Of a stretch of 15,222 bases of DNA, positions 6,714-13,364 are shown piece by piece. The notes under the pieces were generated by a model that saw nothing but the letters and a program-made list of their open reading frames with translations, was not told the origin of the DNA and searched no databases. The DNA is from OLB7 sp966250335 (GTDB taxonomy: Bacteria; Bacteroidota; Ignavibacteria; OLB7), in assembly GCA_966250335.1 (NCBI GenBank), contig CBINGZ010000073.1:1-15222 (forward strand). The letters are read 5' to 3'. Numbering within the stretch: position 1 is the first letter of the stretch; every line of letters begins with the position of its first letter. Both the position numbers and the translations under genes were made by a program.

Positions 6714-7975
6714 GCGAAATAGATTAACCAGACGATAAGTAACACCGGGAGAAGGATCGGCAGCGAATATCTCCCGATGTATCCGAAGAAGCCGGGCATC
6801 CGGACCCCCTGGCCCCGGGCTATCGCCCTGACCATGAAATTCGGTCCGTTGCCGATATATGTCATCGCCCCGAAGAAGACGGCTCCGATCGAGATCGCCG
6901 TCACTTCCGGACCGTGGGTCGCCAGGAACCTGGCGACGTCTCCGACATTCTGCACGTTCACTCCCTCCCCTCCCATCGCCGTCGCGAGGAAGCTCAGGTA
7001 GGTCGGGGTGTTGTCGAGCACGCCGCTGAGGGCGCCGGTGGCCCAGTAGAACCCGGAAGGGCCTTCAAGACCGAGCCGGGCCGCGTTGTGACCGAGCCAG
7101 TCGAGGGCCGGCATCATCGTGAGGAAGATCCCGACGAAGAGCCACCCGACCTCCTCGATCGGATGAAAGGTGAACCGGTTCATCCGGTGAACCTCCTGCT
7201 TCGTCGTGAACCAGCTGGCGACGGCCGCCGCGATCATCACTACTTCGCGAAGAAAGAGCGGGCGCTCGATGAAGACCGCTCCGATCACCACCGCCAGGAA
7301 GAGAAGGTTGTGCAGCCCCGAGACGCCGACCGCGTCGTTCTCCGCGTCGATCTCCAGCCGGCGCGCTACCGGTATCTTCATGAAGGCGTGCCGGTCGACG
7401 GCCAGGAAGATCCCCAGGAGGAGCGCCATCGCGACCCCCCAGCCGAGAAGCGCATGCTCGGTGATCCAGAAGAACGGCACCCCTTTCAGATACCCCAGAA
7501 AGAGCGGGGGATCACCGATCGGCGTCAGCGCGCCGCCGACGTTCGAGACGATGAAGATGAAAAAGATCACATGATAGGGGGAGAGCCTGAACCTGTTGTT
7601 CCGCAGGTAGGGGCGGATCAGCAGCATCGACGCCCCGGTCGTCCCTATCAGGTTCGCAACGATCCCGCCGGCCGCCAGCAGCAGCACGTTCTTCGTCGGC
7701 GTCGACCGTCCCCGGATCGAGATATGAATCCCGCCGGCGACCACGTAGAGCGAGCCGGTCAGCGCAATGAAGCTCGCGTACTCGTGGAGCGCGTCCAGCA
7801 CCCTCCCCGTATCATCCCGCCCGACGATGTAGTACGCCGCCGTCAGCAGACCGAGAGCGATCGCGACATAGTTGTAGTTCTTCTCCCACCACTCCCCGTT
7901 GACGAACGGCATCACCGCGATCCCCGCAAGAAGGAGGAAGAACGGAACCATCCATATCGGACCGACCGGCTCCAA
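6710..7975 (-). CDS. Predicted Na+/H+ antiporter (citrate-transporter/IT superfamily type) inside the nuo cluster
   Basis: A 421-residue polytopic membrane protein with 11-13 hydrophobic segments. Two inverted-repeat-like motif regions are typical of the ion transporter superfamily (NhaD, ArsB, CitM). The first is SNVGGALTPIGDPPLFLGYL, the paired-hairpin ligand site. The second half has GVLDNTPTYLSFLATAMG and MTYIGNGPNFM. From memory the closest family is the putative citrate transporter group annotated as sodium:proton antiporter (Pfam CitMHS_2). Ion and direction are not provable from sequence. The gene follows nuoM by six bases and overlaps nuoN by four, so it belongs to the complex I transcript. 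The start used is TTG 7975, giving MEPVGPIWMVPFF. An in-frame ATG at 7951 (MVPFFLLLAGIAV) is a real alternative and would leave a 30-base gap. It is not a NuoL/M/N paralogue: their GxKxxxxPxHxWLPDA-type motif is absent. Confidence 0.85.
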   Translation of the reverse strand: MEPVGPIWMVPFFLLLAGIAVMPFVNGEWWEKNYNYVAIALGLLTAAYYIVGRDDTGRVLDALHEYASFIALTGSLYVVAGGIHISIRGRSTPTKNVLLLAAGGIVANLIGTTGASMLLIRPYLRNNRFRLSPYHVIFFIFIVSNVGGALTPIGDPPLFLGYLKGVPFFWITEHALLGWGVAMALLLGIFLAVDRHAFMKIPVARRLEIDAENDAVGVSGLHNLLFLAVVIGAVFIERPLFLREVVMIAAAVASWFTTKQEVHRMNRFTFHPIEEVGWLFVGIFLTMMPALDWLGHNAARLGLEGPSGFYWATGALSGVLDNTPTYLSFLATAMGGEGVNVQNVGDVARFLATHGPEVTAISIGAVFFGAMTYIGNGPNFMVRAIARGQGVRMPGFFGYIGRYSLPILLPVLLIVWLIYFA

Positions 7976-7981
7976 CCGTCT

Positions 7982-9622
7982 CTACTTCCCCGGCGCCGGG
8001 GCCGACGGGATGAAGGTCGGAGCGGGGAGAACCTGCGGCGGGGGCGCTCCCTGGTCGACCGCCTTGGCCGTCGTGACGGTATCACCCATCCTGGCGCGCA
8101 CCTGCATCGCATAGCGATCCTCTCCCTTCAATCCCTCGATCACCCCGACCACCGCCTCGGTCGACCGTTCGGAGACCTGGAGGAACGTGTTCGGCTGGAA
8201 TCCGATCCAGGCGAAGAGAATGATCAGGGGAACGACCAGACCGATCTCGCGACCCGAGAGATCCTTCAGGTTGATGTTCTCAGCCCTGGTCAGCGGTCCG
8301 AAGAACATCCGCTGGAAGAGGATCAGCAGATAGACGGCGGCCAGAATCACCCCCGTGGCGCCGATGATCGCGTACCACGGCGTGGAAAGGATCGCAAGCT
8401 TCGGCGAGAGGAACGCCCCGATCAGGGTCAGATACTCCCCCACGAACCCGTTGAGCCCCGGCACGCCGACCGACGCCAGCACCGCCAGCAGGAAGACGGT
8501 CGCATAGACCGGCATCGAGCGGGCCAGGCCGCCGAACTGCGCCATGTCGCGGGTGTGACGGCGCTCGTAGATATATCCGATCAGGAGGAAGAGCATTCCG
8601 GTGGAAAGCCCGTGGTTGACCATCTGGATGATCGCCCCCTGCACCCCCTGGGTCGTCATGGAGAAGATCCCCAGGGTCACGAACCCGAGGTGGGCGATCG
8701 ACGAGTAGGCGACCAGCTTCTTGATATCGGTCTGCACCATCGCCAGCAGCGCGCCGTAGATGATCCCCACCACCGAGAGGACGGCGATCGCGTCGGCGAA
8801 ATAGAGCGACGACTGCGGGAAGAGCTGCAGGTTGAAGCGGATCAGACCGTAGGTCCCCATCTTGAGCATCACCGCGGCCAGGATCACCGAGCCGGCCGTG
8901 GGGGCCTGCGTGTGGGCGTCCGGCAGCCACGTGTGGAACGGAAAGAGAGGGACCTTGATGCAGAACGAGAGGGCGAACGCCAGAAAGAGCCACTTCTGCG
9001 ACTCGAACGGAATGCCCGGCCCGATCTTCAGCAGTTTCATGAGATCGGCGGTGAACCCTTCGGCCCCCGCCTGACGTCCCAGCCAGATGATCGCCACCAG
9101 CATCAGGAGCGAGCCGGCCATCGTGTAGATGAAGAACTTCATCGCCGCGTAGATCCGGTCCTTCCCTCCCCAGATGCCGATCAGGAAATACATCGGAATC
9201 AGCACCACTTCCCAGAAGACATAGAAGAGGAAGGTGTCGAGCGATGCGAAGACCCCGATGATCCCGAACTCCAGCAGCAGGAGCATGATGTAGTACATCT
9301 TCTCACGATCCTTTATGCCGTCCCAGCTCGAGATGAGAGCGATCGGCATGGTGAGCGTGGTCAGCAGCACCAGCAGCAGCGACATGCCGTCGAGCCCGAA
9401 CCTGAACCCGATGTCGAGCGAGGCGATCCAGGGGACGTTCGTGACGAACTGGAAGCCGGGGTCCGCCTTGTCGAACCCGAACCAGAGGCCCAGCGACACA
9501 AGGAACGCGACCACCGCGCCGGCCGCGGAGACCGTGCGATGCAGTTTTCCGTTCCCCGCCGGGAGGGCCGCCAGCACGAGTGCCGTTACCAGCGGTATGA
9601 AGAGCGTAAGAAGTAAGAGCAT
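7982..9622 (-). CDS. nuoM: NADH-quinone oxidoreductase subunit M
   Basis: Antiporter-like proton-pumping subunit of complex I, 546 residues from ATG 9622 (MLLLLTLFIPLVTALVL). It has the essential Glu in FYVFWEVVLIPMYFLIG and the broken-helix Lys in SFCIKVPLFPFHTWLPDAH. The second channel Lys is in TDIKKLVAYSSIAHLGF, and a conserved GLNGFVGEYL segment follows. An in-frame TTG at 9640 would add six residues; the ATG gives the N-terminus usual for NuoM. After the last helix the protein carries an unusual hydrophilic tail of roughly 60 residues ending in a Pro/Ala-rich stretch (GAPPPQVLPAPTF and onward), longer than typical NuoM C-termini. The gene follows nuoL closely (34 bases with this start) and precedes the antiporter gene by six bases. 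Confidence 0.96.
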   Translation of the reverse strand: MLLLLTLFIPLVTALVLAALPAGNGKLHRTVSAAGAVVAFLVSLGLWFGFDKADPGFQFVTNVPWIASLDIGFRFGLDGMSLLLVLLTTLTMPIALISSWDGIKDREKMYYIMLLLLEFGIIGVFASLDTFLFYVFWEVVLIPMYFLIGIWGGKDRIYAAMKFFIYTMAGSLLMLVAIIWLGRQAGAEGFTADLMKLLKIGPGIPFESQKWLFLAFALSFCIKVPLFPFHTWLPDAHTQAPTAGSVILAAVMLKMGTYGLIRFNLQLFPQSSLYFADAIAVLSVVGIIYGALLAMVQTDIKKLVAYSSIAHLGFVTLGIFSMTTQGVQGAIIQMVNHGLSTGMLFLLIGYIYERRHTRDMAQFGGLARSMPVYATVFLLAVLASVGVPGLNGFVGEYLTLIGAFLSPKLAILSTPWYAIIGATGVILAAVYLLILFQRMFFGPLTRAENINLKDLSGREIGLVVPLIILFAWIGFQPNTFLQVSERSTEAVVGVIEGLKGEDRYAMQVRARMGDTVTTAKAVDQGAPPPQVLPAPTFIPSAPAPGK

Positions 9623-9656
9623 AGAGATATCGAGTACCAAAGGTTCAACTGCCGGA

Positions 9657-11594
9657 TCAGCCCAGGATCATCCATCCCACGATGATGAGAATGCCCGCCA
9701 CGAAGAACGTGATATAGCTCGGCACCACGCCGGTCTGGACCCGGCGGAGCGACCCCGCGAGCGCGCCCGTCAGCTTCGCCGCCCCGTTGACGGCTCCGTC
9801 GATCACCCGCACATCCACGAACCTGTGCAGGAAGGAACGCGATCCCGCGTTGATCGTTCCCACGATCCCCGCCTCGTACGCCTCATCCATGTACCACTTG
9901 TTCCAGAGGAGCTTGTGGAACGCGGGGAAGCGGGCGGCGAGCCTGTCGGCGCTGCCGGGACGCTGCACGTAGAAGCGGCGGGCCAGCAGGATGCCGCCGA
10001 CGGCGATCGCCGTGGAGACGAGCATGAGGGTCACCTCGAGGGCCGCGTGATCTCCCCCCGTCAGCGAATAGTGCCGGTAGGCGGGGGCGAAGATCGGCTC
10101 CAGCCAGTTGTGAAGCGCATGGATATGCTCGCCGAAGACCGGCGGCAGTCCCAGGAACCCGCCGAGAATCGAGAGCCCGGCCAGAATCCAGAGCGGGATC
10201 GTCATCGTGGCCGGCGACTCGTGCGGGTGAACATGATGAGAATCGAACCGCTCCTTCCCGAAGAAGGTGAGGTAGACCGAGCGGAACATGTAGAACGCCG
10301 TGCAGAACGCGGCCACCGCCCCCACCGCCCAGAGCGCCGGATGGCCGTCCAGGAAGGCGTGGAAGAGGATCTCATCCTTGGAGAAGAAGCCGCTCAGCGG
10401 GAAGATGCCGGAGATGGCGAGCGACCCGATCAGATAGGTCTTGTAGGTCGTCGGCATATACTTCTTCAATCCCCCCATCTTCTGCATATCCTGCTCCTCA
10501 TGCATGCCGTGGATCACGGAGCCGGAGCCGAGGAAGAGGAGCGCCTTGAAGAAGGCGTGCGTCATGACGTGGAACACCGCGGCCGTGTACGCCCCGACGC
10601 CGAGCGCCATGAACATGAAGCCGAGCTGCGAGACGGTGGAGTAGGCGAGCACCTTCTTGATGTCGTTCTGCACCAGACCGATCGTCGCGGCGATCAGCGC
10701 GGTGGCGCCGGCGACCACGGCGATCACCGACATCGTCGTCGGCGAGAGGGCGAAGAGCGAGGCGTTCCGGCTGATCAGGAAGATGCCGGAGGTGACCATC
10801 GTCGCCGCATGGATCAGCGCGGAGACCGGCGTGGGACCCGCCATCGCGTCCGGCAGCCAGACGCCGAGCGGGATCTGCGCCGACTTGCCGCAGGCCCCGA
10901 GGAAGAGACAGAGGGTGGCCCAGGTGAGCGCCGGGCTGCTCGAGATGGCGCGGAGCGTCAGTTCACGATACTCCAGCGTGCCGAACTCGTTGAAGAGGAT
11001 GAACATCCCGATCAGCATCCCGACGTCGCCGATTCTGTTCACCACGAACGCCTTCTTCGCCGCATCCCCCGTCCATTCGATCCCGACCCCCTGGAACTTC
11101 CTGTCGTACCAGAACCCGATCAGCAGGAACGAGCAGAGGCCGACCCCCTCCCACCCCAGAAAGGTGAGGAGCAGGTTGTCCGCCAGCACCAGGTTCAGCA
11201 TCATGAAGACGAAGAGGTTCAGATAGGCGAAGAACCGACTGAACCCGCGGTCGCCGTGCATGTAGCCGATCGAGTAGATATGAATCAGCGTGCCGACGCC
11301 GGTGATGACCAGCAGGAAGATCATCGAGAGCTGATCGAGCTGGTAGGAGAAGCCGACCGAGAAGTCACCGACGGTGATCCAGTCGGCAAGGTGGACGAGC
11401 ATGCGCCGCTCTTCGGCCGGAAGACCGAGCATCTCCATGAAGAGGACCACGGCGCAGATGAAGCCGATACCGACGGTCGAGGCGCCGATGGCGCCGACCA
11501 GCTTCTCGGAGCCGATCTTCCTGCCGAGCAGCCCGTTGATCAGGAAGCCGATCAGCGGCAGGAAGAGAATGATGGGGAGCAGCGTTGAGGCCAT
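9657..11594 (-). CDS. nuoL: NADH-quinone oxidoreductase subunit L
   Basis: Distal proton-pumping subunit of the complex I membrane arm, 645 residues, close to the usual 600-650. Signature features are GWEGVGLCSFLLIGF with Glu149 and GKSAQIPLGVWLPDAM with Lys237. HAATMV (His262), QNDIKKVLAYSTVSQLG and SGFFSKDEIL with Lys406 follow. The C-terminal part holds the long amphipathic lateral helix (HKLLWNKWYMDEAYE region) and the final anchoring helix (SYITFFVAGILIIVGWMI). It is the first gene of the nuoL-nuoM-antiporter-nuoN unit and lies 66 bases after the amidotransferase stop. The ATG at 11594 lacks a Shine-Dalgarno but sits in AATAACAATG. The promoter could be in that short gap, or the gene could be read through from lpdA-lipB-amidotransferase. 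Confidence 0.97.
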   Translation of the reverse strand: MASTLLPIILFLPLIGFLINGLLGRKIGSEKLVGAIGASTVGIGFICAVVLFMEMLGLPAEERRMLVHLADWITVGDFSVGFSYQLDQLSMIFLLVITGVGTLIHIYSIGYMHGDRGFSRFFAYLNLFVFMMLNLVLADNLLLTFLGWEGVGLCSFLLIGFWYDRKFQGVGIEWTGDAAKKAFVVNRIGDVGMLIGMFILFNEFGTLEYRELTLRAISSSPALTWATLCLFLGACGKSAQIPLGVWLPDAMAGPTPVSALIHAATMVTSGIFLISRNASLFALSPTTMSVIAVVAGATALIAATIGLVQNDIKKVLAYSTVSQLGFMFMALGVGAYTAAVFHVMTHAFFKALLFLGSGSVIHGMHEEQDMQKMGGLKKYMPTTYKTYLIGSLAISGIFPLSGFFSKDEILFHAFLDGHPALWAVGAVAAFCTAFYMFRSVYLTFFGKERFDSHHVHPHESPATMTIPLWILAGLSILGGFLGLPPVFGEHIHALHNWLEPIFAPAYRHYSLTGGDHAALEVTLMLVSTAIAVGGILLARRFYVQRPGSADRLAARFPAFHKLLWNKWYMDEAYEAGIVGTINAGSRSFLHRFVDVRVIDGAVNGAAKLTGALAGSLRRVQTGVVPSYITFFVAGILIIVGWMILG

Positions 11595-11623
11595 TGTTAT
11601 TGGGATAGTTCTGTCGGAACCGG

Positions 11624-11658
11624 CCGGACTCCCGCCGGAGAGGAGTCAGCGCCGCCGG
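11624..11658 (-). other. Nested inverted repeat between amidotransferase gene and nuoL
   Basis: GACTCC (11627-11632) pairs with GGAGTC (11642-11647) across a nine-base loop, and flanking CCGGC/GCCGG segments can extend the structure. It starts directly after the amidotransferase stop on the minus strand. It could terminate or process the upstream transcript before nuoL. No T-run follows, so termination is only a possibility. Confidence 0.4.
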
Positions 11659-11660
11659 AA

Positions 11661-12557
11661 TCAGTCCTGGTAAACGAACGCCGCCTTCTCGAACGGCAGC
11701 TCGATATCGGCGAAACGGATCGAGAGATCCTCGTCGACGATGATCATCGAATTCCTCCCCACCTTCACCCAGTCCGACTTGTGCGACGTGAACGGCTCCG
11801 AGGCGATGATGATCGCCTCGCTCCGCCCTTCGTCCGGGACCATGTAGCAGCGGGTGGCGTCGCAGACGTACTCGCGACCGAACATGTAGTAGAGCGATGC
11901 CGGCTGCACGCGCGGGTTGGTCGTGTAGCGGGTCGCAATCAGAGATGTTCCGTTGGAGACACAGAGGTTGAGGTAGGAATGCTCACGGATGTCGTGTTCG
12001 TAGAGCAGCCGGTTGAAATCGGCGAACATCCCGTACATCGCCTCCACCATCTGGTCGGTCGTCACCGGTCCGGAGGGATCGGCGAGGTTGTTGAGGAAGA
12101 GACCGAAGAGATGCTCCGAGTCGGTCGATCCGTGGATGGCGTCGTAGGCTTCATCCCGCAGCTCGCGCAGCAGGGCGCGACGTATGGTGCCGAAACCCTG
12201 GACCATGCCGTTGTGCATCCAGGTGAGCTTCCCGTGGATGAAGGGATGGCAGTTCACCTCCTCCACCAGCGACCCCGGGGTCGCCGCGCGCACATGCGCG
12301 AAGATCATCGACGTTTTCACCTTGCGGGCAAGGGAACGAAGGTTCAGATCGCTCCACGACGGACGGACGGAGCGGAACTGGCACGGCTCGTCGTCCAGTT
12401 CGAAATCGTACCAGCTGATGCCGAAACCGTCACCGTTGATCGGAATCGACATCTCCTGGGCGCCGATCGACTGCCGCTCGATCAGGGAGTGCTGCGGACG
12501 ATAGAGCAGATCGTTGGCGAGCACCGGTTTGCCGATATAGGCGAGGAATCGACACAT
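11661..12557 (-). CDS. Class II glutamine amidotransferase (YafJ/EgtC-like), unknown substrate
   Basis: An N-terminal-nucleophile amidohydrolase of the single-domain glutamine amidotransferase class II family. The chosen ATG (12557) gives MCRFLAYIG, so removal of Met exposes Cys2, the catalytic nucleophile. The in-frame ATG six bases upstream (12563) would bury it as MVMCRF and cannot give the mature enzyme. Other active-site features present are FAHVRAATPG (Arg), NCHPF, MHNG and DSEHLF (Asp). Length is 298 residues with no fused synthase or transferase domain. Relatives include YafJ (unknown role) and EgtC (ergothioneine pathway), but no other ergothioneine gene is here, so that role is not supported. 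It lies 132 bases after lipB and may share its transcript. Family is confident; reaction is unknown. Confidence 0.92.
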   Translation of the reverse strand: MCRFLAYIGKPVLANDLLYRPQHSLIERQSIGAQEMSIPINGDGFGISWYDFELDDEPCQFRSVRPSWSDLNLRSLARKVKTSMIFAHVRAATPGSLVEEVNCHPFIHGKLTWMHNGMVQGFGTIRRALLRELRDEAYDAIHGSTDSEHLFGLFLNNLADPSGPVTTDQMVEAMYGMFADFNRLLYEHDIREHSYLNLCVSNGTSLIATRYTTNPRVQPASLYYMFGREYVCDATRCYMVPDEGRSEAIIIASEPFTSHKSDWVKVGRNSMIIVDEDLSIRFADIELPFEKAAFVYQD

Positions 12558-12591
12558 GACCATGTACGATTGGTAAACAGGACTGAAGGAA

Positions 12592-12688
12592 TTCCCGCGA
12601 ATATACGCCGGGAACGTTTCCGGTCGGAGCGGCCGACGCGGGTTCCCCCCTGCCGCGTCAGGAACGCGGCGCCGATCGTGTCGATCGG
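12592..12688 (-). other. Four consecutive small hairpins between lipB and the amidotransferase gene
   Basis: In plus-strand reading these are TTCCCG/CGGGAA (12592-12614), GTCGG/CCGAC (12623-12637), CCGCGT/ACGCGG (12653-12669) and CCGATC/GATCGG (12672-12688). Each stem is perfect, with five or six pairs. The last begins directly after the lipB stop on the minus strand. The first is followed on the minus strand by TTCCTTC, a weak pyrimidine run, so it could serve as a terminator. Together they make up most of the 132-base gap. Confidence 0.45.
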
Positions 12689-12689
12689 A

Positions 12690-13364
12690 TCACCGGGCGG
12701 CGAAGACGCCGTCCCAGGTCGCGGCCACGGCATGAGCCGTCTCAAGCAGGTCGATCGTCCTCCCCGTCTCGGCGGCGATCGATGTGACGCCGTAGTCGGA
12801 GATGCCGCAGGGGACGATCGCGGAGAAGCGTTCAAGATCGGTCGTCACGTTCAGGGCGAACCCGTGCATGGTCACCCATCGCGACGCCCGCACGCCGATG
12901 GCGCAGAGTTTCCGGTCGGAGGTCCAGACGCCGGTCATCCCCTCCTTCCGTGTGGAGGAGAGGCCGAACCGGGCGACGGCACGGATGATCACCTCCTCGA
13001 TCGATCGCATGTACCAGCCGAGATCCTCCCGGAAATCGGCCAGTCTGACGATCGGATAGCCGACGAGCTGTCCCGGCCCGTGATAGGTGACATCTCCCCC
13101 GCGATCGACGTCGAAGACCTCGTAGCCGAGCTCGACCAGGGTCGGACGGTCGTGGAGCAGGTTCCGGTCGTCGCGGGCGTTCCGGCCCAATGTGAGCACG
13201 TCTGGGTGCTCGCAGAGGAGGAGCGTGTTCTCCCGCTTCCCGGCCAGCACCTCATCGAAGATCCGGCGCTGGAGTTCCCATCCCTCGCCGTACGGAACCC
13301 GTCCGAGCCATTCGGCGCGGACCGTCCCGGCAAGGGATGCGATATCGGGGGTCGTTGTCGTCAC
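12690..13364 (-). CDS. lipB: Lipoyl(octanoyl) transferase LipB
   Basis: LipB moves octanoate from acyl carrier protein to a lysine of lipoyl domains (E2 subunits, GcvH), the first step of de novo lipoylation before LipA adds sulfur. The 224-residue protein has HPDVLTLGRNA (53-63), the LipB signature RGGDVTYHGPGQLVGYPI (88-105) and TGVW (144-147). Catalytic Lys152 is in KLCAIGVRASRWVTMHGFAL, and the catalytic Cys186 is in IVPCGISDYGVTS. Length is normal. The start is GTG 13364, overlapping the lpdA TGA as GTGA, so it is coupled to the dihydrolipoyl dehydrogenase gene. Functionally this makes sense, since both act on the same lipoylated complexes. No lipA is in the window. Confidence 0.97.
   Translation of the reverse strand: MTTTTPDIASLAGTVRAEWLGRVPYGEGWELQRRIFDEVLAGKRENTLLLCEHPDVLTLGRNARDDRNLLHDRPTLVELGYEVFDVDRGGDVTYHGPGQLVGYPIVRLADFREDLGWYMRSIEEVIIRAVARFGLSSTRKEGMTGVWTSDRKLCAIGVRASRWVTMHGFALNVTTDLERFSAIVPCGISDYGVTSIAAETGRTIDLLETAHAVAATWDGVFAAR

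Noticed and set aside
6914..9616. 900-codon plus-strand open frame opposite nuoM and the antiporter gene
   Set aside because: It is an antisense shadow caused by high GC third positions. Its translation is Arg/Asp/Glu/His-rich low complexity with no domain, and the minus strand encodes clear NuoM and antiporter proteins.
10220..10250. Histidine-rich cluster in NuoL (FDSHHVHPHESP) as a metal site
   Set aside because: A His-rich loop ending in PHESP is a common feature of NuoL in many bacteria, so it is not unusual here.
9315..11588. 757-codon plus-strand open frame opposite nuoL and nuoM
   Set aside because: Antisense shadow of conserved nuo genes; no recognisable domain.
12482..12500. GAGTGCTGC resembling half a CIRCE site
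   Set aside because: It is a single half-site inside the amidotransferase coding sequence with no partner half.
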